Source: Fluviicola sp.
Lineage (GTDB): Bacteria > Bacteroidota > Bacteroidia > Flavobacteriales_D > Crocinitomicaceae
Assembly: GCF_029266855.1 (NCBI RefSeq)
Contig: NZ_JAQSWB010000008.1
Span: forward strand, 186,001 to 250,000
Length of the DNA stretch: 64,000 nucleotides
Reading direction: 5' to 3'
Shown here: piece by piece, positions 45,382 through 54,742 of the stretch
Position numbering within the stretch: position 1 is the first letter of the stretch
Layout: every line of letters starts with the position of its first letter
Notes under the pieces: model-generated
What the model was told of the DNA's origin: nothing
The model's input: the letters and a program-made list of their open reading frames with translations, nothing else
Database searches by the model: none
Program-made: the position numbers and the translations under genes

Positions 45382-47577
45382 TTAATATACCACTACTCTG
45401 TGTGTAGATTTTGCAGCTCCCTGAACAGCAGACAGGATATAACATCCTTTAGCAACGTTCATAGGAATGTTTACTGTTTGAACACCTGAGGCAGCAGGAA
45501 CCTCAGTAGTTGAGATAATCGCTCCTTTCAAATCCATTACAATCAGTTTCATTCCCATTTCCGTGTTCGGAACTTCAACTGACAAGTCGGACCCTGTAGC
45601 GACAGGATTCGGAGCAAGAGAAATCGATGATAACATTCCGTTGTCTTCAATTCCCAATGTTCCTGAAACATTGAAGTTGTCGAAATAGAAGTTCGAAGAC
45701 AAATCAGAAGCAACAAACTCAAATTTGAATTTGGTTTTGTTATCAGCAGCTGTTGGCGTGTGAGTAAAACTAACTGTTTTCCAATCCAGATCATTATCAG
45801 GAACGAAGTCTGTATTCCCGACATATCCTGCAGTTACCAAAGCAGCGCCTGTAAGAGATGTTTTCTGTATCCATGTTTTACCGCAGTCTCTAGAATAGTA
45901 TACCACCAATTTCTCAGTAATATCTTCCGTAGCAGTTGCTTTTGTACCGTAAGCATAATCAAATGAAACAGTCACATTTGAAGTGCTTCTTAAATCAAGA
46001 GCAGGAGAGATCAAATAGTCTTTTGCATTTCCCAAACGATCATTGTAATACCAATCTTCAGTAAACATTTGAGCTCCGGAAACATCTTTGAAGTTGTTTA
46101 ACTTGAAACATGCTGAATTTCCTCTTCCGCCAGATGTTACACGATTAAATGAAGCGTAGTTTCCTTCAGGATTATGAGTGATCCAGAAGTTTCCGTTTTG
46201 ATTGAAATCTTCTACTCGCGGACCAGTGTATTCGGCCCACTCACCCTGAATATAAATCATGTGGTTCATTGTTTTCGTATCTGAACCGATTGCATTTGCA
46301 ACTGTCAGTGTCACATCATACCATCCCGGAGCAGCATAAGTTACTATCGGATCCTGACTTGTTGAAGTTGCCGGGCTTCCACCAGGGAAACTCCACGACC
46401 AGGAAGTGACCGCAGCCTTCCAGGAAGCATCTTTAAATTCAATCGGATTATTTACACAAGCAGTCATTGCATTTGCATTTGGACCTGAATTACCAATAGC
46501 ACCATTTACATCCACATAAAAGTCTGCTACCGGAATACAGGTAACAGGAGTCAGATCAGCTGTTCCAGTTTCGTCCAGATTGGTAGCAGTGTACAAATTA
46601 TTTCGTCCGCTTGTGGTCTGATCCAATACGTTATTCATAAAGTTTGCCTGCCCGTTTGTGAACATCAGATTACAAAAAGAATAATCCATGTAATTCTGTG
46701 TATTGTCATTTACATCCACCGGCCAATAGTTTCCGGGAGCGGTCGATTCGACGCATGTATTTGCATTTAAATCACAAGAAGTTAAGCCGATACAATTCGG
46801 AGTGTCACCGATTCCATCGTCTTGTCCGCAACTTGTCGGAGCACCCGGATCGTTATCGCTTCCCCAAGTGTGAGGTAAACCCAACCAGTGACCAACTTCA
46901 TGAGTCAACACTCTTGAGTGTCCCGGAGAACTTGTACCGATACTTCCGGTATAATTGTGAAGAACCACTACTCCATCCCGCCAGAATCCTCCACCGGTTA
47001 CATCTGTTGGGTAATGTGCAAATCCGGCAACTCCAGGCTCACCCATTGTACCTACAACCCATATATTCAGGTATTTGTCGCGATCCCATTGATTTAGTTT
47101 CGAATAAGCATCTGCCTGAACTGTCTGGTGGTGGTAAATATGCTCGATACCGTTTGTGCAATTTCCCCAAGGGTCTAATGTTGCCAGGCGAAACTCGATC
47201 CCTGTGTTCCCGATGATTGTATCAAATGGCGGCACTACGAGAATCGTATCCTGGTTTCTTTTTTGAAAATCCTCGTTTAGGATACGAACCTGATCTCTGA
47301 CCTGGAGATCGGAAATATTTTCTGTTCCATATTCGTGGACTACGTGGAAGACAATCGGAATAACGCGAATGGTTGTAGATTTTCCATTGACAAGCCTGTT
47401 TTCCGTATATCGATTAAGCAGTTTTCTGTAGTCTTCCGCCAGTTGGGGGTTTTCAGCAAGTAATTTTTGCCGCTCTTTCTCAAGTCCGCAACTGAGGTGT
47501 GCTTCCTGTGCAAATGAATTCCCAGTCGAAATCATTCCCATTAAAGTTAGTACACTTAAAAGTAATTTTTTGCGCAT
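45382..47577 (-). CDS. Secreted M43 zinc metalloprotease with T9SS sorting domain
   Basis: The 731-residue protein has a signal peptide (LLLSVLTLMGMISTGNSFAQ), a pro-segment, and a pappalysin-type (M43) catalytic domain with HEVGHWLGLPHTWG near residues 227-240, giving three histidine zinc ligands and the catalytic glutamate; the Met-turn may be in NYMDYSFCNLMF near 290. A PKD-like domain follows (about 355-440, SWKAAVTSWSWSFPGG), then a beta-sandwich of the MAM/choice-of-anchor type (about 455-640), and a T9SS type A sorting domain from about 655 (LAPNPVATGSD) to HRVVVY. Expected to be an extracellular protease. It is flanked by two copies of a 21-bp sequence (see findings). Confidence 0.95.
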   Translation of the reverse strand: MRKKLLLSVLTLMGMISTGNSFAQEAHLSCGLEKERQKLLAENPQLAEDYRKLLNRYTENRLVNGKSTTIRVIPIVFHVVHEYGTENISDLQVRDQVRILNEDFQKRNQDTILVVPPFDTIIGNTGIEFRLATLDPWGNCTNGIEHIYHHQTVQADAYSKLNQWDRDKYLNIWVVGTMGEPGVAGFAHYPTDVTGGGFWRDGVVVLHNYTGSIGTSSPGHSRVLTHEVGHWLGLPHTWGSDNDPGAPTSCGQDDGIGDTPNCIGLTSCDLNANTCVESTAPGNYWPVDVNDNTQNYMDYSFCNLMFTNGQANFMNNVLDQTTSGRNNLYTATNLDETGTADLTPVTCIPVADFYVDVNGAIGNSGPNANAMTACVNNPIEFKDASWKAAVTSWSWSFPGGSPATSTSQDPIVTYAAPGWYDVTLTVANAIGSDTKTMNHMIYIQGEWAEYTGPRVEDFNQNGNFWITHNPEGNYASFNRVTSGGRGNSACFKLNNFKDVSGAQMFTEDWYYNDRLGNAKDYLISPALDLRSTSNVTVSFDYAYGTKATATEDITEKLVVYYSRDCGKTWIQKTSLTGAALVTAGYVGNTDFVPDNDLDWKTVSFTHTPTAADNKTKFKFEFVASDLSSNFYFDNFNVSGTLGIEDNGMLSSISLAPNPVATGSDLSVEVPNTEMGMKLIVMDLKGAIISTTEVPAASGVQTVNIPMNVAKGCYILSAVQGAAKSTHRVVVY

Positions 47578-47874
47578 GTCTAATAGTTTAATTGATTGAA
47601 CATCATTGATTTATGACTGTGAATTTTTCGAATTCGAGGGCCCTTCGCTTCTCGTCAAACTCACATGAAACAAATGTAGATTAAGTATTTTTAACATTTT
47701 GTAAAATGCTTATCCGTTTAGTTAAATGTGTTCAAAGCCAATTAAAAGCATGCAAAATTGAACTGAATGGTGGTGATTTTGAGATAAATTGTTAAAACTA
47801 AATGATTTAATTATCAAGAAGTTCCATCTTCCGGGACTAATTGACAATTTACGTTGCTATCCCTGGTTGGTAAA

Positions 47875-47912
47875 GAAAAAAGCCCAATCCGTACTGACAG
47901 ACTGAGCTTTTA
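47875..47912 (-). terminator. Terminator of the hisS-hutH operon
   Basis: On the minus strand an 11-bp stem with two G-T pairs (AAAGCTCAGTC with GGATTGGGCTTT) is followed by TTTTTT. It lies about 90 bp after the last gene of the operon. Confidence 0.7.
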
Positions 47913-47920
47913 ATATCAAT

Positions 47921-47985
47921 TGAAAAGGTATTTCGACTACCATTGACGCTTCGGTCAAGATTTTCAATGCTCGATGACCTTTTTG
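47921..47985. repeat. Structured repeat related to 34091-34169
   Basis: An outer stem AAAAGGT / ACCTTTT encloses the core TGACGCTTCGGTCA (47944-47957) and a following TTTCA. The core differs from the copy at 34123-34136 by one loop base, while the outer stem is entirely different in sequence yet still paired. It sits just past the stop codon of the reverse-strand membrane protein gene. Confidence 0.75.
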
Positions 47986-47999
47986 AATTTTTGTATGAA

Positions 48000-48524
48000 T
48001 TATTTATTCATCCACTTTAGATTCAAGCTGTAAAGGAAGATAAACAATCCGGAAAGGATTAAGTTCATAATTACGGAAGCCATCGGCACCATGTGTGACG
48101 GAACGATTAAAAAGGTACCTCCGATACTAAGCAAATTGTAAATAATGTATAAATGGAATCCTAATTTTTTTCCTTTGAACATAAACAAAACTCCTACGAA
48201 ACCTGTAATCATGGTCAAAGCATTGATCATTAAAACAGACCAGTACCGGTGTTGCTGGTAAGCCACTAAGTCAGCTCCCTGTTCCAATATCTCTGCCAGC
48301 CAGATAATTTTCTGGTCCCGCATATCACTGGCAGCCTGGATGGATAAATTATAGGTAGATTCAATCTCTTCTGCACTCGGCTGTCCGCCAATGATCGAGA
48401 ATAAAACTCCCAATACTCCAAAACCAACGACAATGAAGCTCAAAATACAAAGCACCGTTAGTAAAACCGGTCTTTTTTTATTTTCCTGAACTTCCTCGTT
48501 CATATCTGTGTAATTTTCACTCAT
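48000..48524 (-). CDS. Small membrane protein of unknown function
   Basis: The 174-residue protein has an acidic N-terminal tail (residues 1-18) and about four hydrophobic segments: LTVLCILSFIVVGFGVLGVL near 22-42, MINALTMITGFVGVLFMF near 98-115, LYIIYNLLSIGGTFLIV near 124-140 and ASVIMNLILSGLFIFLYSL near 148-167. I do not recognise the family. The start codon overlaps the stop of hutH by four bases (ATGA at 48521-48524), so it is coupled to it. It is the last gene of the hisS-hutH unit. Confidence 0.85.
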   Translation of the reverse strand: MSENYTDMNEEVQENKKRPVLLTVLCILSFIVVGFGVLGVLFSIIGGQPSAEEIESTYNLSIQAASDMRDQKIIWLAEILEQGADLVAYQQHRYWSVLMINALTMITGFVGVLFMFKGKKLGFHLYIIYNLLSIGGTFLIVPSHMVPMASVIMNLILSGLFIFLYSLNLKWMNK

Positions 48525-50005
48525 ATTCCTGCTTTTACAAATTCTTTACTTGATTGCATTAAGGGATGCATATACCCGTCCTCTTTCACAAAAGGAACTT
48601 TTTTTCTAAAGTTAACAAATATCTCTTCCTGGCGCGCTCCGGATTTAGCCGGTCTCCGGAATTCCAGCGATTGACAGGCATGCAAGATCTCAATTCCCTG
48701 GATCGAATAACAGTTGTCAATTACGCGGAATAACTTCGTTGCGGCATTTGCCCCCATCGAAACGTGATCTTCCTGACCGTTACTTGAATCAATGGTATCA
48801 ATACTGGCAGGTGTACATAATTGCTTGTTCTGACTTACAATCGAAGCACAGGTGTATTGTGTGATCATGAAACCTGAGTTCAATCCCGGTTTTGCAACCA
48901 AAAATGCAGGCAAACTGCGTGTACCGGAAATCGATTTGTAAATTCTACGCTCACTGATACTTCCCATCTCTGCCAGGGCAATCGCCAAAAAGTCCATGGC
49001 TAAAGCAAGTGGCTGTCCGTGGAAATTTCCAGCCGAAACCACGATATCATCATCCGGGAACACAGTAGGGTTATCAGTAACTGCGTTGATCTCTCGTTCT
49101 ACAATGGTTGCACAATGCTCAATCGTATCATATGAAGCTCCGTGAACCTGCGGAATACAGCGGAAAGAATACGGATCCTGTACATGGGCTTTTTCCCGGT
49201 TCGCCAATTCACTGTCTGCCAATAAACTTCTGAAAATCTCAGCTGTTTTGATCTGACCGACCTGGTTGCGGATCTCATTTACCTGGATTCCGAAAGGCTC
49301 TTTACGTCCATCATAACCATCCAAAGAGATCGAAGCTATTTCATTGAATTGTTTCCACAATTTTCGTGCATGAGAAATAGCATATGAAGCATAACCCGAC
49401 ATGAACTGTGTTCCGTTCAGCAAGGCCAATCCTTCTTTTGATCTCAAAACAATCGGACTGAGTCCAAAACGTTGATTGATTTCTTTTGAGGTATATTCTT
49501 TTCCTTCAAACATAACGGTTCCTTCACCCAAAAGCGGCAAAACCAAATGAGCCAACGGTGCTAAATCTCCCGATGCTCCCAAACTTCCCTGTTGGAAAAC
49601 AACCGGGTGAATGTGATTGTTGTAGAAGAAAATTAAGCGTTCCACCGTTTCCAATTGTACTCCGGAAGCGCCATGGGAAAGCCCCATTATTTTCAGGATC
49701 AATAATCTTCTCACGATTTCTTCCGGAACACGCTCGCCCATTCCACACGCATGTGAAAGAACCAAGTTTCGCTGTAATTGTTCCAAATCTTCATTCGAAA
49801 TGGCCGTATCACACAAACTCCCGAAACCCGTATTTACCCCATAGATCAAGCGATCGCTTTTGGCTACTTTCTCATCCAGGTAAGTACGGCATTTTACAAT
49901 TCCTGCTTTTGCATCTTCACTGATAGCAAGTTGTGCATCCGATGCCAATATTTCGTCGAGTTTCCCTAATGAAACCCATTGATTGTCTATAATAAACTGA
50001 TCCAT
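48521..50005 (-). CDS. hutH: Histidine ammonia-lyase
   Basis: The 494-residue protein contains the MIO cofactor tripeptide Ala-Ser-Gly in GSLGASGDLAPLAHL near 142-156, the active-site tyrosine region NTGFG near 60-64, and DPYSFRCIPQVHGA near 280. It deaminates histidine to urocanate, the first step of histidine breakdown; aromatic aminomutases share the cofactor but the DPYSFRCIPQVHG block favours HAL. No other hut genes are in the window. It lies 6 bp after hisS on the same strand and overlaps the membrane protein gene downstream by four bases. Confidence 0.96.
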   Translation of the reverse strand: MDQFIIDNQWVSLGKLDEILASDAQLAISEDAKAGIVKCRTYLDEKVAKSDRLIYGVNTGFGSLCDTAISNEDLEQLQRNLVLSHACGMGERVPEEIVRRLLILKIMGLSHGASGVQLETVERLIFFYNNHIHPVVFQQGSLGASGDLAPLAHLVLPLLGEGTVMFEGKEYTSKEINQRFGLSPIVLRSKEGLALLNGTQFMSGYASYAISHARKLWKQFNEIASISLDGYDGRKEPFGIQVNEIRNQVGQIKTAEIFRSLLADSELANREKAHVQDPYSFRCIPQVHGASYDTIEHCATIVEREINAVTDNPTVFPDDDIVVSAGNFHGQPLALAMDFLAIALAEMGSISERRIYKSISGTRSLPAFLVAKPGLNSGFMITQYTCASIVSQNKQLCTPASIDTIDSSNGQEDHVSMGANAATKLFRVIDNCYSIQGIEILHACQSLEFRRPAKSGARQEEIFVNFRKKVPFVKEDGYMHPLMQSSKEFVKAGI

Positions 50006-50011
50006 TTTCGA

Positions 50012-51382
50012 TTATCCTTTAAAAAATTGCAGTAACTCCGTTTCAGTCATTGCTTTTTGTTCTCCCGACTCCATGTTTTTAACCTGTAACTGGCCTTTTG
50101 TTAATTCATCGTCACCAATCAGCGCTACAAATTTCACTTTCCGGTTATCTGCGTATTTGAATTGCTTCTGCATTTTAACTGCGCTCGGGTAAACCTCGCA
50201 ATCTACTCCAATCTGACGCAGTTTTTTTGTCAGTTTCATACAATAAGCAGCTTCTTTGTCTCCAAAATTAGCAAACAACAAAGTCAAACCAGCATTTGTA
50301 TCTTCCGGATAGAGGTCTAATTCGTTTAGAACATCATAAATACGGTCTGCACCAAATGAAATCCCGACCCCGGAAAGTCCCGAAAGTCCGAACAAACCTG
50401 TTAAGTCATCGTAGCGACCACCGCCACAGATAGAGCCCATTTTTACATCGTGTACCTTCACTTCAAAGATAGCTCCCGTGTAATAGTTCAATCCTCTTGC
50501 AAGTGTGACATCAAATTCTATTTCCGCACGCTCCAGGCCTAATTCAGTTGTCTGGTTCAATACGAATTCCAATTCTTCAATTCCTTTCAACCCGATTTCC
50601 GAATCTTTCAGGAAGGTTTTCATTTGAGCTAAGCGCTCTTCGTTACTTCCACCAATCTGAAACAAGGGAGAAATAATACCGATCGCATTTTCCGAAACAC
50701 CCTTTTCAAGTAATTCCTTGATTACCCCTTCTTCACCGACCTTGTCGAGTTTATCGATTGCTACGGTAATATCGATCAGTTTATCGCTTTCACCCGAAAC
50801 CTCAGCTATTCCGGAAAGGATCTTGCGATTATTGATCTTGATCGTAAAGCCCGGAATCTGAAGATTGGTTAATACCTGGTCGAAGATCTGCACGAAATCT
50901 ACCTCATACAATAAGGAATCCGAACCAACCACATCTGCATCACACTGGTAAAACTCCTGGTAACGTCCGTGCTGCGGACGATCTGCTCTCCAAACGGGCT
51001 GAATCTGGTATCTTTTGAATGGAAAAGACAAATCATTCTGATGCTGCACAACAAAACGCGCAAAGGGAACAGTCAGGTCATAGCGAAGCGCTTTTTCAGC
51101 AAGCGAATTTGCAAATCGCGCCAGGTTTTCAGACTTCAAAGCATCCAAATCAGCTTTTTTCATCTTTTCTCCCGAATTCAAAATGCGAAAGATCAGGCGA
51201 TCACCTTCTTCTCCATATTTTCCCAATAAAGTACTGGAGAGTTCAAAAGACGGAGTTTCGATCGGAGCAAAACCATAGGTTTTGAATACAGATTTAATTG
51301 TGTCGAAAATATACGTACGGCGAGCTACCTCATCGGGTAAAAAATCTCTTGTTCCTTTTGGAATTGCCGGTTTTTGAGCCAT
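50012..51382 (-). CDS. hisS: Histidyl-tRNA synthetase
   Basis: The 456-residue class II synthetase shows motif 1 (PKGTRDFLPDEV at the N-terminus), motif 2 (YQIQPVWRADRPQHGRYQEF near 122-141), the histidine-specific loops LARGLNYYTGAIFEV near 295-309 and GGGRYDDLTGLFG, and a C-terminal anticodon-binding domain from about 365. It charges tRNA-His. It is first in an operon with hutH and a membrane protein. A TAACTTTG box (51400-51407, minus strand) lies 17 bp upstream, and a 22-bp perfect palindrome covers the -33 position. Confidence 0.97.
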   Translation of the reverse strand: MAQKPAIPKGTRDFLPDEVARRTYIFDTIKSVFKTYGFAPIETPSFELSSTLLGKYGEEGDRLIFRILNSGEKMKKADLDALKSENLARFANSLAEKALRYDLTVPFARFVVQHQNDLSFPFKRYQIQPVWRADRPQHGRYQEFYQCDADVVGSDSLLYEVDFVQIFDQVLTNLQIPGFTIKINNRKILSGIAEVSGESDKLIDITVAIDKLDKVGEEGVIKELLEKGVSENAIGIISPLFQIGGSNEERLAQMKTFLKDSEIGLKGIEELEFVLNQTTELGLERAEIEFDVTLARGLNYYTGAIFEVKVHDVKMGSICGGGRYDDLTGLFGLSGLSGVGISFGADRIYDVLNELDLYPEDTNAGLTLLFANFGDKEAAYCMKLTKKLRQIGVDCEVYPSAVKMQKQFKYADNRKVKFVALIGDDELTKGQLQVKNMESGEQKAMTETELLQFFKG

Positions 51383-51399
51383 TGTAAGTGAATTTGCGG

Positions 51400-51440
51400 C
51401 AAAGTTAACAGAAAGTGTGATTCCGATAGCTATCGGAATC
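51400..51440 (-). promoter_or_regulatory. hisS promoter box with overlapping palindrome
   Basis: TAACTTTG (51407-51400 on the minus strand) fits the -7 consensus. A perfect 22-bp palindrome at 51419-51440 (half-site GATTCCGATAG) sits where the -33 element should be. It may be an operator, or a commonly repeated palindrome. Confidence 0.5.
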
Positions 51441-51481
51441 GAAGTAAAATTGAAAAGTGGTTTTGTTTATTTTGTTGACAA

Positions 51482-51517
51482 AACAGTAAGGGCGCGATTA
51501 ATCGCGCCCTTACTGTT
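51482..51517 (-). terminator. Palindromic terminator of the heme operon
   Basis: A perfect 36-bp palindrome centred at 51499/51500 (half-site AACAGTAAGGGCGCGATT) lies 16 bp after the stop of the last heme gene. The minus-strand sequence beyond it is only moderately T-rich (TGTTTTGTC). Confidence 0.82.
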
Positions 51518-51533
51518 AGTCCGTCGGATAATT

Positions 51534-52493
51534 TTATGGGATTAACTCCTGCAATTCGAACTTCGGAGCTCCTTTAACACCATTCTGGTCGTAATAATCA
51601 ATAAAGCGCAGTTTGTAATAACGTCCGTTGACCGTTTTCACCACAAAGGTCCGGTTGCTGCTCACGACGTAGGTTCCGTTGTCAAAATCGTACGTTTTCC
51701 AATCGTAACCGATCACGTTGATCCGGTCTTCAAATTCGGCTTCAATAATGTCCGAATGTTTGAAATCGGCAAAGGGAATTGATATCTCCTGTACTTTCAC
51801 GCCATACCGATTAGACAAAACACCTACCACCGAATAAGGTGTGTGCTCATCAAACACATGACAATAAGCTGTGAAAACCAAATCCCAGGTTTCTTTGGCC
51901 GGTTCGATATCCATTAAGGTACCACTTCCCGTCATGGAAAAATAAGTGAATCCTGCAGTGGAAGATTTCGGAATGGTAAAAGTATGAATCGTAGTGCTGT
52001 TTAAATCTGCAAACTGGATTTGATATTCCGTATTGCTGACAGATAGAACTTTTAATTTCTTCTTGCCCAAACTCGCACCTGAAAGTCCTGTTCCCAGATC
52101 AATTGCATACACTTTACCCGAACTTTGCCAATTCCCGATTGCCGTAGAGTCCAGGTTTCCGGTATGAAGATCCCAGGTATAAGTCAAACCCGCATCAGAA
52201 GTCAGTGCATTGATATCCGTTTCAGAAGAAAGTGCCGCAGCCATGATCCTTGATTCATTCAATAAAATATGGAATCCGCTTTCTCCTGCTTCAAATGCCA
52301 AATCCCAAACCTCGCGGTTATTTTGCCTCACTACCGAATTTGTTTCCAAATCATAATAAATCTGATTGGCATAATTTCCTCCGAGTTCCACCTGGGCAGT
52401 TGCAGCCCCTGAAACCGGTTTTTCAACCGGAATTTCTTTTTTAAAGCATGCACTTAAAACAGGGATCAATGCGATCAAAAGTCCTTTTTTCAT
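51534..52493 (-). CDS. hmuY: HmuY-family heme-binding lipoprotein
   Basis: The 319-residue protein has a lipoprotein signal (lipobox LSAC, Cys16) and an HmuY-like fold: an N-terminal segment ANQIYYDLETNSVVRQ near 42-57, EVWDLAFEAGE near 62-72, and a second WDLVFTAY near 195. HmuY in Porphyromonas is an outer-membrane lipoprotein that captures heme and hands it to a TonB receptor. It overlaps the receptor gene by four bases (ATGA at 52490-52493) and is the last gene of the operon. It shares VGVL, IGYDWKTY and the two WDL motifs with the T9SS-tailed protein at 58650, so the two are paralogues. Heme ligands cannot be assigned by eye. Confidence 0.9.
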   Translation of the reverse strand: MKKGLLIALIPVLSACFKKEIPVEKPVSGAATAQVELGGNYANQIYYDLETNSVVRQNNREVWDLAFEAGESGFHILLNESRIMAAALSSETDINALTSDAGLTYTWDLHTGNLDSTAIGNWQSSGKVYAIDLGTGLSGASLGKKKLKVLSVSNTEYQIQFADLNSTTIHTFTIPKSSTAGFTYFSMTGSGTLMDIEPAKETWDLVFTAYCHVFDEHTPYSVVGVLSNRYGVKVQEISIPFADFKHSDIIEAEFEDRINVIGYDWKTYDFDNGTYVVSSNRTFVVKTVNGRYYKLRFIDYYDQNGVKGAPKFELQELIP

Positions 52494-54739
52494 TGCTTTG
52501 ATTTTATCAAATAAGTAATATTCAGGTAGAAGCTTCTTCCCCAGGCTATCGGTGCTGTTCCGGTATTCGAAATGTGTGCCCCGCCTGCTGTTCCGTTCCC
52601 GGTATTGATATTTGTAACATTCAGTAAGTTCTTTGCTCCCAATGAAACGCTCAGGGTTTTCTTCAAGAACAACTGCTGAACCTGGAAATCCAATAACTGG
52701 TAATCTGAAATGAATTGTTGGGTGATCGAAGCATCTTCATTCACAAAGTAAGCAACCACCTTCCCAGTGTATTTGTAGAATGCACTGAATCTCGTTGTTC
52801 CGTTCTTCAGCTGATAAGACAGATTTGAGACCAATTCGGGAGAGTAAGCATACCTGCCGTCGGAATAGTTGGAAGCTGTACCGATGTAGTTGAAACCGGC
52901 GCTTACATTCCATTGCTTCTGACCAATTTTCACCAAAGACTGGATTCCTGTTGCATAGAACTGATCGATATTGAAATAACTGTAATTCACTCCATCAGCT
53001 GATTGTGATAAACTGATGCGGTTATGAATATCCTGGTAATAACCCGATAATTCAAATCCGAAAGTCATTTTCTTCGGTTCCCAACTGAAGTTATACCAAG
53101 CCTGAACATGATTCGCGATTTCCGGTTTCAAATCCGGGTTTCCATGGATGTTGTGATTGATATCTACAAACTCCATATACAATTCCTTAATTGACGGAGA
53201 GCGGAAACCGGAAGCAATACTCCCACGAAGAATGTGTTTCTTCTTTCCTAATTTCACATTCAATGCCGGCATAAATGCTTCTTTGTACAATGAATTATAC
53301 GTAACGCGAAGGCCCGGTTTCAAATTCAACCAGGTCCAGGGTGCCCAATTGAAGGTTCCGAAAAGTGCATAATCACCTATTTCCTTTCTCCGGTTTTCAA
53401 TCCTGCTGCCAAATCCTTCTTCGTAATTGATATCGTAACCAACTTCGTAATTGAATTTTTTATCTGTATTATTTCTCGTTAGCGTGACACGATTGAAATA
53501 AAGCACGAAGCGCGATGTATCCTGTTCCGAACTTGCCAGTAATTTACGATCAAGTGTTGTCAGATCCGTCAAGTAAGAGTTCTTGATGCGCTTGTAATTG
53601 GAATAATTGAGCTGCACGTCCAGTTTCAGATTGGTCTTTAACCATCCGATCACTTCCAGGCCTGCATTCTGACGATTGGTCACATAGTCATCATCAAAAG
53701 CTGAAATCTGGTAAGGTGCTCTCGGATATCCCCTGTTTACGATCTTTTCGCGGAATAAATCCAATGACGGGATCAATTCTATTTTTTTGAACCTGTATGA
53801 ATATTTCAATCCGCCCAGGTATTGTTCCTTCATTTTCCATTGCTGAAACCTTCCGGAATCCGCTACTTCCTTTTTCGGAAATTCAAGCCACTGATCTCCC
53901 GGTGTCCAGCCATCAAAAAAGTTTCTTGCTGCATATGCAGAAACGGAATGATTCTTAATCCGTGAAGTCAATCCCAAATTCAAATTGTAATTCCCGACTG
54001 TTTCGTAGAAAGCACCCAGATTTATATCGTAGCCTTTATTTTTCGGCTTTTTTGTAATCAAATTAATGGTACCTGCCATGGCATTGCTTCCATAATTGGT
54101 ACTGAGCGGTCCTTCCACAATTTCGACCCGTTCAATATTCGAAAGATTGATCTGACTTAAATCAATGTTTCCATTCTGGCGACCGATAAGCGGAACACCA
54201 TCTATCAGTATTTTCACACCTTCTCCACCGATACCCAGCATGGACATTCCACTTCCAAGAATCTGGTCCTGGCTGATCCGGATATTTAATTCGTTTTGTA
54301 ATAAATCGCGAAGATTTACGGCACCTTTTGCATCAATTGTTGCCCTGTCGATCAGTTTCACTTTGTTCGTAGAACCTGTCAGTGAACCGGTTCCCAGTTG
54401 TCCGGTAATCACTACTTCGCCAATGTCTTTGGCATTTGTTCTTAATAAGATCCGGTGGCTCTTCCCTTTGGAAATAGTATCTACTTCCTGGTGAAATCCA
54501 TCTGTATTGACTTTTACGATCACTTGTTGCTCGCTCAAATAAACCGAATTCGGAACGATTAAGATTCCGGCATCATTTGATTGAACAACATTTGTTTTTT
54601 TTGCATTCAGATCCTGAATCGTAACTTGTGCAAACGGCACAGCTGTCCCCGCTTCATCTTTGATATATAAAGTATCCTGAGCAGCCGCAAGACCGCTCAG
54701 AACACTCATTAAAAGAAGCAAATACGCTTTTTGGTTCAT
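52490..54739 (-). CDS. hmuR: TonB-dependent heme receptor (HmuR-like)
   Basis: The 749-residue protein has a signal peptide (AYLLLLMSVLSGLAAAQ), a short carboxypeptidase-like beta domain (about 22-100), a plug domain (VNLRDLLQNELNIRISQDQI near 141, GVKILIDGVPLIGRQNG near 172, GTINLITKK near 222) and a barrel ending NITYLI. The surrounding genes (HmuY-like lipoprotein, HmuS, ABC importer) identify heme as substrate; the barrel itself does not show an unambiguous heme motif. It starts 3 bp after hmuS and overlaps hmuY by four bases. Confidence 0.93.
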   Translation of the reverse strand: MNQKAYLLLLMSVLSGLAAAQDTLYIKDEAGTAVPFAQVTIQDLNAKKTNVVQSNDAGILIVPNSVYLSEQQVIVKVNTDGFHQEVDTISKGKSHRILLRTNAKDIGEVVITGQLGTGSLTGSTNKVKLIDRATIDAKGAVNLRDLLQNELNIRISQDQILGSGMSMLGIGGEGVKILIDGVPLIGRQNGNIDLSQINLSNIERVEIVEGPLSTNYGSNAMAGTINLITKKPKNKGYDINLGAFYETVGNYNLNLGLTSRIKNHSVSAYAARNFFDGWTPGDQWLEFPKKEVADSGRFQQWKMKEQYLGGLKYSYRFKKIELIPSLDLFREKIVNRGYPRAPYQISAFDDDYVTNRQNAGLEVIGWLKTNLKLDVQLNYSNYKRIKNSYLTDLTTLDRKLLASSEQDTSRFVLYFNRVTLTRNNTDKKFNYEVGYDINYEEGFGSRIENRRKEIGDYALFGTFNWAPWTWLNLKPGLRVTYNSLYKEAFMPALNVKLGKKKHILRGSIASGFRSPSIKELYMEFVDINHNIHGNPDLKPEIANHVQAWYNFSWEPKKMTFGFELSGYYQDIHNRISLSQSADGVNYSYFNIDQFYATGIQSLVKIGQKQWNVSAGFNYIGTASNYSDGRYAYSPELVSNLSYQLKNGTTRFSAFYKYTGKVVAYFVNEDASITQQFISDYQLLDFQVQQLFLKKTLSVSLGAKNLLNVTNINTGNGTAGGAHISNTGTAPIAWGRSFYLNITYLIKSKQ

Positions 54740-54742
54740 GAT

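Larger units (their letters stand above)
47578..47999. other. Intergenic region with structured repeat and terminator
   Basis: The 422 bp between the M43 gene and the membrane protein gene hold a possible -7 box for the protease (TACATTTG, minus strand, 47671-47678), a copy of a 21-bp sequence at 47801-47821, a terminator at 47875-47912 and a structured repeat at 47921-47985. No gene is visible. Confidence 0.6.
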
